Source of the DNA: Streptomyces roseochromogenus subsp. oscitans DS 12.976
GTDB taxonomy: Bacteria > Actinomycetota > Actinomycetes > Streptomycetales > Streptomycetaceae
Length of the DNA: 14,074 bases
NCBI RefSeq assembly: GCF_000497445.1
Contig: NZ_CM002285.1
Location: 1,936,993 to 1,951,066 of the forward strand
Direction: 5' to 3'
The number at the start of each line of letters is the position of its first letter. Within the stretch, counting starts at the first letter, position 1. A model generated the notes under the pieces. It searched no databases. It had not been told where the DNA came from and worked only from the letters and a program-made list of their open reading frames with translations. This document shows positions 7,468 to 14,074 of this stretch, piece by piece. Made by a program: the position numbers and the translations under genes.

Positions 7468-8589
7468 ATGCCCGAGAGCATGCCGGTGCGCTGTCCGGCC
7501 TGCCGGCGCGAGCACCTCTACACCGCGCCGGTGTATCCGTGCGCGTGCGGCACACCCACCGCGCCGCGCCTCGATCCGGCCGCGGAGCCGGTCGTTACGG
7601 AGCACCGGGCCTGGGACGACGAGTGGATCGCGCTGCCGTGCACCCGCTGCGACCGCCGCAACCACTGGCCGCACCCGGAGCTGGGCTGCCCCTGCGGCAC
7701 GGTCCTGCGTATCCCGGTGGCCGTACCACCCGCGCCGGAGACGGCGACCGCGACAGCGGGGCCGGACTCGACGCCGGATGCGCCATCCGAGCCGGCTTCG
7801 GCGCCACCATCGGCCTTCGAGCCAGACACGACACCGGGAGCGACACCAGCGCCGCCATCGGCATCCCAGCCCACGCCGACCACGCCATCCCCGTCCACGC
7901 CGTACCAGCCCACATCGGCCTCGCCGCTCCAGCCCACATCGGCCTCGCCGCTTCAGCCCACGCCGACCACGCCGCCACAGCCCAGGTCGACCACGCCATC
8001 CGCGTCCACGTCGACCACGCTGCCCCAGCCCACATCGACCACGCCGCCCCAGCCCACATCGGCCTCGCCGCTTCAGCCCACGCCGACCACGCCGCCCCAG
8101 CCCAGGTCGACCACGCCATCCCCGTCCACGCCGACCACGCCGCCCCAGTCCGCGTCGGCCTCGCCGTCCCAGCCCGCGGCGGCCACCAGATCCGGCACGC
8201 GACCCGTCCGCCCCGCCTTCCAGCCGCGCACCATCCGTACCGCCCGCGACGCCGTCACCACCGCCGCGCTCTATCTGCGCTGGCTCGGCTACCGGGACAT
8301 CCGCCGCGCCGACCAGCGCCCGCCGAACGGCATCGGGCTGGCCGGCCACGGGGTCCTCGCCCAGGTGGACCCGACCGTACGACCGGCTGCGCCTCGGGAC
8401 GTGGAGTGCCTGTGGCTGACGGCGATGACGGAGTCCGCGGACTGTGTGTACTTCTCCCTGGCCGGCTACACGGACGACGCCCGCAGCCGGGCCGACGCCC
8501 TGTGCGTCCCCCTGTTCGTCCTCGACCTGACGGGCACCCCCCGCCCGGTCAACACACCGGCGGGCGACCTGAGCACCGACGGCGCCTGA
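7468..8589 (+). CDS. Zinc-ribbon, Pro/Thr/Ser-rich protein with degenerate Mrr-like nuclease domain
   Basis: This 373-aa protein has three parts. Residues 9-27 and 58-76 are two zinc ribbons with equal spacing, CPAC-x12-CAC (Cys 9, 12, 25, 27) and CTRC-x12-CPC (Cys 58, 61, 74, 76). Residues 88-245 are a low-complexity Pro/Thr/Ser linker with a 40-residue tandem duplication. Residues about 254-363 resemble the Mrr/restriction-endonuclease fold: LYLRWLGYRDI, then NGIGLAGHGVLAQVD, then VYFSLAGYTDDA, ending PLFVLDLTGTPRPVN. The expected catalytic Asp and Lys of the GID...QxK core appear as Gly290 and Asp301, so nuclease activity is unlikely. ATG 7468 has GGGAG 6 nt upstream. It is divergent from gcl and convergent with the synthetase at 8616. 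The function is unknown; a nucleic-acid or protein scaffold role would be a guess. Confidence 0.82.
   Translation: MPESMPVRCPACRREHLYTAPVYPCACGTPTAPRLDPAAEPVVTEHRAWDDEWIALPCTRCDRRNHWPHPELGCPCGTVLRIPVAVPPAPETATATAGPDSTPDAPSEPASAPPSAFEPDTTPGATPAPPSASQPTPTTPSPSTPYQPTSASPLQPTSASPLQPTPTTPPQPRSTTPSASTSTTLPQPTSTTPPQPTSASPLQPTPTTPPQPRSTTPSPSTPTTPPQSASASPSQPAAATRSGTRPVRPAFQPRTIRTARDAVTTAALYLRWLGYRDIRRADQRPPNGIGLAGHGVLAQVDPTVRPAAPRDVECLWLTAMTESADCVYFSLAGYTDDARSRADALCVPLFVLDLTGTPRPVNTPAGDLSTDGA
7931..8170 (+). repeat. 120-nt tandem direct repeat in the Pro/Thr/Ser linker
   Basis: Positions 7931-8010 match 8051-8130 at a fixed offset of 120 nt with only two differences (7977/8097 and 8002/8122). Similarity continues more weakly to about 8170. 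Each unit encodes 40 residues, and shorter QPTSASPL- and TTPPQP-type sub-repeats are nested inside. Identity at silent positions points to recent duplication. Confidence 0.85.
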
Positions 8590-8597
8590 TCACCTAC

Positions 8598-8615
8598 CGC
8601 GCACACGTCTGCGCG
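8598..8615. terminator. Possible short hairpin between convergent genes
   Basis: CGCGCA (8598-8603) pairs with TGCGCG (8610-8615) around a 6-nt loop, in the 26-nt gap between the zinc-ribbon gene and the synthetase gene. It is short and lacks a T tract, so support is weak. Confidence 0.3.
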
Positions 8616-10226
8616 TCATTCGGCCGCCCTGTCCGAAGTCGCGTACTTCTCCCGCAGTTCGATCTTGCGTACCTTTCCGCTCACCGTCATCGGGAAGGCC
8701 TCCAGGATCCGCAGCACGCTCGGGATCTTGTAATGCGCGAGCCGGCCCCGACAGAAGGCGCGCAGCTCCTCCAGGGTGAGCGGGTCGGCGGGGTCCCGTG
8801 GGATGACGCAGGCCAGGACCTCCTCGCCGTACGTCTCGTGCGGCACCCCGACGACCTGCACGTCCCTGATCTTCGGGTGGCCGTAGAGGAACTCCTCGAT
8901 CTCGCGCGGGTAGATGTTCTCTCCGCCCCGGATGATCATGTCCTTGATCCGGCCGACGATCTCGACGTAGCCGTCGTCGCGCATCATCGCCAGGTCCCCG
9001 GTGTGCATCCAGCGGCCCGCGTCGACGGCCTCCGCGGTCTTCTCGGGTTCGTTCCAGTAGCCGAGCATCACGCTGTAGCCGCGGGTGCACAACTCGCCCG
9101 CCGTGCCGCGTGGTTGGGTGACTCCGGTGGCCGGGTCGACCACCTTGACCTCCAGGTGCGGCAGGACCCGGCCGACGGTGCCGGTGCGGTGCTCCAGGTC
9201 GTCGTCCCGGCGGGTCTGCAGCGACACCGGGGATGTCTCGGTCATGCCGTAGCAGATGGAGACCTCGGCCATGTGCATCTCGGCGACGACCCGCTTCATC
9301 ACCTCCACCGGGCACGGCGATCCCGCCATGATGCCGGTGCGCAGGGTCGAGAGGTCGTACGACGCGAAGTCGGGGAGGTTCAGCTCGGCGATGAACATGG
9401 TCGGCACGCCGTACAGGGACGTACAGCGCTCGCGCTGCACCGCCTCCAGGGTGGCCTTCGGTTCGAACGACGGGGCCGGGATGACCATGCAGGCGCCGTG
9501 CGAGGTGGCCGCGAGGTTGCCCATCACCATGCCGAAGCAGTGATAGAACGGGACCGGGATGCAGATCCTGTCCTGCTCACTGTAGCCGACCGACTCCCCG
9601 ACGAAGTAACCGTTGTTGAGGATGTTGTGGTGGGACAGGGTGGCGCCCTTCGGGAAGCCGGTGGTCCCCGAGGTGTACTGGATGTTGATGGGGTCGTCGC
9701 AGGACAGTTCCGCGTACGTGACGTCAGGGTTCCCCCGCCCGAGCAGTTCCTCCCAGCTCTGGTCGCCGATGTACACGACCTCGCGCAGCTCGGGGCAGTT
9801 TCCCCGCACCTCTTCGACCATCGCCCGGTAGTCGCTGGTCTTGTGCCGCCGGGAGGCGAACAGCAGGGAGATCCCCGCCTGGCGCAGGACGTACTCGACC
9901 TCGTGGGTGCGGTAGGCCGGGTTGATGTTCACCATGATCGCGCCGATACGGGCGGTGGCGTACTGGACCAGCACCCACTCCGGGCAGTTGACCGCCCAGA
10001 TCCCCACCCGGTCGCCCTTGCCGACGCCGGCGGCGACCAGCGCCTGCGCCAACTCCGCCACGTCCGCGCCGAATCGGGCATAGGTCCACCGCCGGCCCGA
10101 CGGCACGTCGACCAGAGCCTCACGGTCCGGCCATGCCGCCACGGCTCGGTCCAGATTGGCGCCGATGGTGTCTGCGAGCAGGACGGTCGGGCCGGTCCCG
10201 TGCGCGTACGACAGCTGTGAGGTCAC
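8616..10226 (-). CDS. Fatty acyl-CoA synthetase (AMP-binding, FadD-like)
   Basis: This 536-aa ANL-family ligase activates a carboxylic acid, probably a medium- or long-chain fatty acid, to its acyl-AMP and then acyl-CoA. Motifs in order are the P-loop [11 protein letters not shown] (184-194), YGMTE (326-330), TGD (409-411), hinge GRIKD (425-429) and catalytic Lys518 in VSGKVRK. All are intact and the length fits the family. Chain length cannot be read from the sequence. The start is GTG at 10226, supported by GAGGAGG 7 nt upstream, which lies inside the preceding gene. Its GTG overlaps that gene's stop in a 4-nt GTGA, so the two are probably translationally coupled. In S. coelicolor a synthetase in this position has been studied as a FadD-type enzyme (recalled, not checked). 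Confidence 0.92.
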   Translation of the reverse strand: MTSQLSYAHGTGPTVLLADTIGANLDRAVAAWPDREALVDVPSGRRWTYARFGADVAELAQALVAAGVGKGDRVGIWAVNCPEWVLVQYATARIGAIMVNINPAYRTHEVEYVLRQAGISLLFASRRHKTSDYRAMVEEVRGNCPELREVVYIGDQSWEELLGRGNPDVTYAELSCDDPINIQYTSGTTGFPKGATLSHHNILNNGYFVGESVGYSEQDRICIPVPFYHCFGMVMGNLAATSHGACMVIPAPSFEPKATLEAVQRERCTSLYGVPTMFIAELNLPDFASYDLSTLRTGIMAGSPCPVEVMKRVVAEMHMAEVSICYGMTETSPVSLQTRRDDDLEHRTGTVGRVLPHLEVKVVDPATGVTQPRGTAGELCTRGYSVMLGYWNEPEKTAEAVDAGRWMHTGDLAMMRDDGYVEIVGRIKDMIIRGGENIYPREIEEFLYGHPKIRDVQVVGVPHETYGEEVLACVIPRDPADPLTLEELRAFCRGRLAHYKIPSVLRILEAFPMTVSGKVRKIELREKYATSDRAAE

Positions 10227-11896
10227 CGGAAGTCCTCCTCGCGGTACTCGTTCGCCGAGCCCTGGGCCGTCGCCTCGCGCAGCTCGATCCGGCGGATCTT
10301 GCCGGAGACGGTCTTGGGCAGCGCGCCGAACTCCAGCCGGCGGATGCGCTTGTAGGGGGCGAGCACCTGGCGGGAGTGCTCGAAGATGACCTTCGCGGTG
10401 TCCGGGCCGGGCTCATAGCCCCCGGCGAGGACGACGTACGCCTTCGGCACCGCGAGCCGCAGTTCGTCCGGCGCGGGCACGACGGCGGCCTCGGCCACCG
10501 CCTCGTGCTCCAGCAGCGCGCTCTCCAGCTCGAACGGGCTGATCTTGTAGTCGGAGGCCTTGAAGACGTCGTCCGCGCGGCCGACGTAGGTCAGATAGCC
10601 GTCCGCGTCGCGCGAGGCGATGTCCCCGGTGCGGTAGTAGCCGCCCGCCAAGGCCTCCGCCGTGCGGTCCGGGTCGCCGTGGTAGCCGGTCATCAGGCCG
10701 ACCGGTCGCTCGGACAGGTCGAGGGCGATCTCACCCTCGGCGGCGCCGGGCGCGCCGGAGACCGGGTCGAGGAGTTCCACACGGTAGCCGGGGCTCGGGC
10801 GGCCCATGGAGCCGGTCTTGAGCACCTGTCCGGGGCTGTTGGAGACCTGCACGGCGGTCTCGGTCTGCCCGAAGCCGTCCCGGATGGTGACGCCCCAGGC
10901 CCGCCGGACCTGCTCGATGACCTCGGGGTTGAGCGGCTCACCGGCGGCGACCACCTCGCGGGGCGGGGTGGCGAGCAGGCCGAGGTCGGCCTGGATGAGC
11001 ATGCGCCACACGGTCGGCGGGGCGCAGAAGGTGGTCACCCGAGCCCGGTCCATCTCGGCCATCAGCCGGGCCGCGTCGAAGCGGGCGTAGTTGAAGAGGA
11101 AGACGGTCGCCTCGGCGTTCCACGGCGCGAACAGATTGGACCAGGCGTGCTTGGCCCAGCCCGGCGAGGAGATGTTCAGATGCACATCACCGGGCTTGAG
11201 GCCGATCCAGTACATGGTCGCCAGGTGCCCGATCGGGTACGAGGTGTGGGTGTGCTCTACGAGCTTGGGGCGGGCGGTCGTACCGGAGGTGAAGTAGAGC
11301 ATCAGCGGGTCGTCGGCCAGGGTGGGGCCGTCGGGCAGGAAATCGGCGGGGGCGGTGTACGCGTCCTCGTACGGCTGCCAGCCCTGCTCGGGCCGGCCGC
11401 CGACCGCGATCCGCGTGTAACCGCCGGGCACGTCGGCGAACTTCGCGGTGTCCTCGGCCCGCGCGATCACATGCCGCACCCGGCCGCGCTCCACGCGGTC
11501 GCGCAGATCGGCGGGTCCCAGCAGCGGGGTGGCCGGGATGACCACCGCGCGCAGCTTCATCGCGGCCAGCGCGGTCTCCCACAGCTCGGTCTGGTTGCCG
11601 AGCATGACGAGGATGCGGTCCTCGGCGGCGACGCCCCGCTCACGCAGCCACCGGGCCACGCGGTTCGACCGCTCGGACATCTCGGCGAAGGACAGCCGGG
11701 TCTCGGCGCCGTCCTCCTCGACGATGTGCAGCGCGGTCCGGTCGTTGCCGGCGGCGATCACGTCGAACCAGTCCAGCGCCCAGTTGAAGTGCGCGGGCCG
11801 CGGCCAGGCGAAGCCCTCGCAGGCGCCGGCGTAGTCCGCACGGTGCTCCAGCAGGAAGTCCCGGGCGGAGCGGAACTCCTCAGTCGCCGTCTTCAT
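10223..11896 (-). CDS. Acyl-CoA synthetase, medium-chain/acetyl-CoA-synthetase-like
   Basis: This 557-aa AMP-forming acyl-CoA ligase belongs to the acetyl-CoA/medium-chain (ACSM-like) branch. The N-terminus FNWALDWFD (37-45) is typical of that branch. The P-loop is TSGTTARPK (203-211), with Ala at the usual Gly. Further motifs are GFGQTE (341-346), TGD (423-425), GRADD (439-443) and catalytic Lys533 in VSGKIRR. The substrate could be acetate, propionate or a medium-chain or branched acid; the sequence does not decide. The ATG at 11896 has a strong GAGGAGG 6 nt upstream. It is first in a two-gene leftward operon with the FadD-like gene and is divergent from the GAF-LuxR regulator, 114 nt away. 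No confident promoter was found on this strand. Confidence 0.92.
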   Translation of the reverse strand: MKTATEEFRSARDFLLEHRADYAGACEGFAWPRPAHFNWALDWFDVIAAGNDRTALHIVEEDGAETRLSFAEMSERSNRVARWLRERGVAAEDRILVMLGNQTELWETALAAMKLRAVVIPATPLLGPADLRDRVERGRVRHVIARAEDTAKFADVPGGYTRIAVGGRPEQGWQPYEDAYTAPADFLPDGPTLADDPLMLYFTSGTTARPKLVEHTHTSYPIGHLATMYWIGLKPGDVHLNISSPGWAKHAWSNLFAPWNAEATVFLFNYARFDAARLMAEMDRARVTTFCAPPTVWRMLIQADLGLLATPPREVVAAGEPLNPEVIEQVRRAWGVTIRDGFGQTETAVQVSNSPGQVLKTGSMGRPSPGYRVELLDPVSGAPGAAEGEIALDLSERPVGLMTGYHGDPDRTAEALAGGYYRTGDIASRDADGYLTYVGRADDVFKASDYKISPFELESALLEHEAVAEAAVVPAPDELRLAVPKAYVVLAGGYEPGPDTAKVIFEHSRQVLAPYKRIRRLEFGALPKTVSGKIRRIELREATAQGSANEYREEDFR

Positions 11897-11921
11897 CTGG
11901 CTCCTCCTCGTTACCGGACCA

Positions 11922-11951
11922 TTGCCGGGCGGCTCTCTGGCATCGTCTAAT
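11922..11951 (+). promoter_or_regulatory. Possible promoter for the GAF-LuxR gene
   Basis: TTGCCG (11922-11927) and TCTAAT (11946-11951) are separated by 18 nt. The -10 box matches TATAAT at five of six positions and the -35 box at four of six. The start would be near 11958, leaving a leader of about 53 nt. Confidence 0.5.
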
Positions 11952-11986
11952 CCGTGATGCAGGTCTCACTACCCCCGAACGGGGGT
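11940..11986. promoter_or_regulatory. Two inverted repeats in the divergent synthetase/regulator interval
   Basis: GCATC (11940-11944) pairs with GATGC (11956-11960) across 11 nt and overlaps the proposed -10 box. ACCCCC (11971-11976) pairs with GGGGGT (11981-11986) around GAAC. Both lie in the 114-nt interval between divergent genes and are candidates for the binding site of the adjacent LuxR-type regulator. The second could also be a leader hairpin. Confidence 0.5.
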
Positions 11987-12010
11987 GGGGACGGCAGAAG
12001 GAGCGGACAG

Positions 12011-12844
12011 GTGACGGCAGACGCGGCGGGGACGGTGGAGATCGGCGGCGCGCTCGCCCGGCTGCGGCGGGCCACGGGACTTCCCGTCGCCTTCGGCGGC
12101 CTCGTCGAGTCCGGCCGGCCGCAGATCCGGATCAGCGAGCTGAGCGGCACGACCACGGCCGCCCTGCGCTCGCTCGCCGTGACCTCCGGCAACGGGCTCG
12201 GCGGCAAGGCGGTGGCGCTGGCCCGGCCGTGCGCGGTGACGGACTACTCCAGCTCCCGGCAGATCAGCCACGAGTACGACGTCCCGGTGGCCGCCGAGGG
12301 CATCCGCTCGGTCGTCGCGGTCCCGGTGGTGGTACGGCGCCGGGTGCGCGGGGTGCTCTACGGCGCGCTGCGCTCGGCCCAGCCGCTCGGCGACCGCACG
12401 CTGGGCGCGGCCATGGCCGTCGCACGGGACGTGGAACAGGCGCTGGTGGTGCGGGACAAGGCGTGGGAACTGCTGCTGGCGGCCCGGCCGGAGCCCGCCG
12501 GAGTCGACCAGGGGGCCGCCTGGGAGCAGGTGCGTGAGGCGCATGCGGCGCTGCGGGCCCTGGCCCCGCGTATCACCGATCCGGCGCTGCGGGCCGAACT
12601 GCTCGCGGCCTGCGGCCTGTTGACCACAGCACCGCGCGCCGGGAGCGTGACCGCCCTGGCGCCACGCGAGCTGGACGTGCTGTCCTGGGTGGCGGCGGGG
12701 GCGACCAACGCGGCGGTGGCCGAGCGGCTGGGCCTGCGCCCGGAGACCGTCAAGGGCTATCTGCGCTCGGCGATGCGGAAGCTGGGCGCGCACACCCGAG
12801 GGGAGGCGGTGACCGCGGCCCGCAGGGCGGGGCTGCTGCCGTGA
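12011..12844 (+). CDS. GAF-domain LuxR-type transcriptional regulator
   Basis: This 277-aa cytoplasmic DNA-binding protein has a GAF-like sensor region at about residues 11-146. It includes the GLGGKAVALARPCAVTDYSS stretch and EGIRSVVAVPVVVRRRVRGVLYGALR, both typical of GAF domains. A helical linker follows at about 147-215, and a LuxR/FixJ-type helix-turn-helix at 216-277 (LAPRELDVLSWVAAGATN, then AVAERLGLRPETVKGYLRSAMRKLG). The GAF ligand is unknown. The GTG at 12011 is chosen for AAGGAG 7 nt upstream; an earlier in-frame ATG at 11954 lacks a ribosome site and lies close to the proposed transcription start. It is divergent from the two acyl-CoA synthetase genes and probably controls them and itself, sensing a fatty acid or a related signal. 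This is inference from position. Confidence 0.88.
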   Translation: MTADAAGTVEIGGALARLRRATGLPVAFGGLVESGRPQIRISELSGTTTAALRSLAVTSGNGLGGKAVALARPCAVTDYSSSRQISHEYDVPVAAEGIRSVVAVPVVVRRRVRGVLYGALRSAQPLGDRTLGAAMAVARDVEQALVVRDKAWELLLAARPEPAGVDQGAAWEQVREAHAALRALAPRITDPALRAELLAACGLLTTAPRAGSVTALAPRELDVLSWVAAGATNAAVAERLGLRPETVKGYLRSAMRKLGAHTRGEAVTAARRAGLLP

Positions 12845-12867
12845 GCCGGGCGGTGACCGCCGCCGAG

Positions 12868-12892
12868 GGACAGGCCGTGAGGAAACCTGTCC
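12868..12892 (+). terminator. Possible terminator after the GAF-LuxR gene
   Basis: GGACAGG (12868-12874) pairs with CCTGTCC (12886-12892) across 11 nt, beginning 23 nt after the stop codon. The stem is short and no T tract follows. Confidence 0.4.
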
Positions 12893-12907
12893 ATTCAGGC
12901 GGAGGCG

Positions 12908-12989
12908 CCTTGAATTTCCTTATGCGTGACCGTTTGTTATTTCCCTCACCACAGCTTCCGTCCGAATTTCAAGGATCGTTGCCTAGAAT
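12908..12989 (+). promoter_or_regulatory. AT-rich promoter region of the LAL regulator gene
   Basis: This AT-rich island has GAATTT three times (12912-12917, 12964-12969, 12986-12991). CCTTGAA (12908-12914) and TTCAAGG (12968-12974) are inverted copies. The best -10 box is TAGAAT (12984-12989), with a weak -35 (TCCGAA, 12961-12966) at 17 nt. A second candidate is TTGAAT (12910-12915) with TGTTAT (12935-12940), 19 nt apart. The start codon is 37 nt after the first -10 box. Confidence 0.5.
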
Positions 12990-13025
12990 TTGGCCCGGAC
13001 ACGACACACGAGGGGAGCGGTGACC

Positions 13026-14074
13026 GTGCGACGGGACTTCCAGGAGCCTGCCAGGTGCCGCCCCGACCTGGTCATCGGCCGCGAGGACCTGTTCGCCGGC
13101 GCCCGTGACCAACTCGCCTCGGGCGGCAGTGTGCTGCTCCACGGTCCCGCCGGAATAGGGAAATCCACCGTCCTGCGGGCATTGGCCGAGGAATACGGCG
13201 CCACCGCACGCACCGTGTTGCGCTGCTCCGCCACCGAGTCCGAATCCCACCTTCCGTTCCTGGCCCTCGCCGACCTCCTCGGCCTGGTCCTCGACGAGGT
13301 CTCCCCCCGGCTGCCCGCCGCCCAGCGCACCGCCCTGGAGTCGGCGCTCACCGGCCGCGGCGAGTCCAGCCTGCTGCGCGACGGCCTCGCCCTGCGGCTC
13401 GCGGTGCTCTCCGCGCTGCGCGCGCTGGCCGCCGAGGGCGGTGTCCTCGTCGTCGCCGACGATCTGCAGTGGCTGGACCCGGCCAGCGCCGAACTGCTCG
13501 GCTTCGCCGCCCGGCGCCTGGAGGGCACCCCGGTGCAGCTCCTGTGCGCGGTCCGTACCGAGGGCCAGGAGAGCCAGGAGTACGACCGGCAGCTGCGCGC
13601 CTGCCCGCCGGGCACCCTCGCGGTCCGGCTCGGTCCGCTCTCCCGCACCCAGGTCGCCCAGTTGCTGGACCACCGCGGCCACGGCTCGCTGCCCCGCTCC
13701 ACCGTCCGCGAGATCCACCGCACGTCCGGCGGCAACCCGCTGTTCGCCCTGGAACTCGGCCGCGCCCTCGCCGAGCGCCCCACCCCGCCCCGGCCGGGCG
13801 AGCCACTGCCGGTGCCGACCTCGCTGCGGGCGCTGGTACTCAGCCGCCTGGACATGCTCTCCGTCGAGGCCCGCCGCACCCTGCTCGTGGCCAGTGCCGG
13901 TGCCCGGCCCACCCCTGCGCTGCTGCACGCGGCCGGCCGGGAGAACGCCGAGGCCGAGTGCGCCCAGGCCGCCGAACTCGGGCTGCTGGCCACCGAGCCG
14001 GACGCCCCGGCCGTACGGTTCGCGCACCCGCTGATATCGGCCGCGCTGTACGCGGAGGCACCCGCGCACGAGCG
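13026..14074 (+). CDS. Large ATP-binding LuxR-family (LAL/STAND) regulator, 3'-truncated by window end
   Basis: The first 349 codons are present and the frame is open to the window end. Walker A is GPAGIGKST (40-48) and Walker B is LVVADDLQWLD (141-151), the DDLQWLD form typical of LAL and AAA-type STAND regulators. The opening IGREDLFAGARDQL (17-30) and later SGGNPLFALELGRAL are also standard for the group. LAL proteins are usually about 900-1000 aa with a C-terminal LuxR helix-turn-helix, which would lie beyond the window. The GTG at 13026 is preferred because GAGGGGAG ends 8 nt before it; the in-frame GTG at 13020 is too close to that site. It has its own AT-rich promoter region. The target genes and the signal are unknown. 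Confidence 0.9.
   Translation, partial: MRRDFQEPARCRPDLVIGREDLFAGARDQLASGGSVLLHGPAGIGKSTVLRALAEEYGATARTVLRCSATESESHLPFLALADLLGLVLDEVSPRLPAAQRTALESALTGRGESSLLRDGLALRLAVLSALRALAAEGGVLVVADDLQWLDPASAELLGFAARRLEGTPVQLLCAVRTEGQESQEYDRQLRACPPGTLAVRLGPLSRTQVAQLLDHRGHGSLPRSTVREIHRTSGGNPLFALELGRALAERPTPPRPGEPLPVPTSLRALVLSRLDMLSVEARRTLLVASAGARPTPALLHAAGRENAEAECAQAAELGLLATEPDAPAVRFAHPLISAALYAEAPAHE

Noticed and set aside
7900..8170. CRISPR-like array
   Set aside because: The repeats are in frame, encode a Pro/Thr/Ser linker and have no unique spacers of constant length.
7371..10220. Very long open plus-strand frame (949 codons)
   Set aside because: It runs through the zinc-ribbon gene in another frame and antisense to the synthetase gene. 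Its composition is that of a shadow frame in GC-rich DNA.
10133..11950. Long plus-strand frame antisense to the ACSM-like synthetase
   Set aside because: The synthetase carries every ANL motif, while the antisense frame shows none.

Overview
The window is high-GC DNA (roughly 70% G+C) with strong G/C bias at third codon positions, GTG and ATG starts behind AGGAG-type ribosome sites, and gene families typical of Streptomyces. From memory the gene order resembles the S. coelicolor region that holds gcl, a catalase, a tartronate semialdehyde reductase, hyi and two acyl-CoA synthetases. No database search was run.

Layout, left to right. (1) The window opens with a single-pass membrane protein that resembles Mce-associated proteins and ends in a clear intrinsic terminator. 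(2) A rightward hyi-glxR operon follows: hydroxypyruvate isomerase, then tartronate semialdehyde reductase. (3) A monofunctional heme catalase lies next under its own promoter, with unusual tandem repeats on either side of its -35 and -10 boxes. (4) After it come about 580 nt without a convincing gene, a 77-aa acidic protein of unknown function, and a G-rich stretch. (5) gcl (glyoxylate carboligase) is on the opposite strand with its own terminator and a promoter region rich in repeats. (6) A 373-aa protein follows with two CxxC/CxC zinc ribbons, a Pro/Thr/Ser repeat linker and a C-terminal domain that looks like an Mrr-type nuclease without its catalytic residues. (7) Two overlapping leftward acyl-CoA synthetase genes come next, read divergently from a GAF-LuxR regulator. 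(8) The window ends inside a large LuxR-type ATP-binding (LAL/STAND) regulator.

The metabolic core is the glycerate route from glyoxylate. Gcl joins two glyoxylates into tartronate semialdehyde, Hyi interconverts this with hydroxypyruvate, and GlxR reduces it to D-glycerate. The best regulatory evidence is an identical 18-nt sequence, AACTTCCGCAATACGGAA, carrying the inverted repeat TTCCG-N5-CGGAA. It lies upstream of both hyi and gcl, 6.4 kb apart, on opposite strands, and at nearly the same distance from the -35 box (51 and 52 nt). This fits joint control by one repressor. The IclR-family allantoin repressor AllR is the obvious candidate, because published work on S. coelicolor, recalled here, places hyi under AllR.

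The most unusual items are the shared operator and its fixed geometry, the tandem repeats next to the catalase and gcl -35 boxes, and the zinc-ribbon protein with the degenerate Mrr-like domain.
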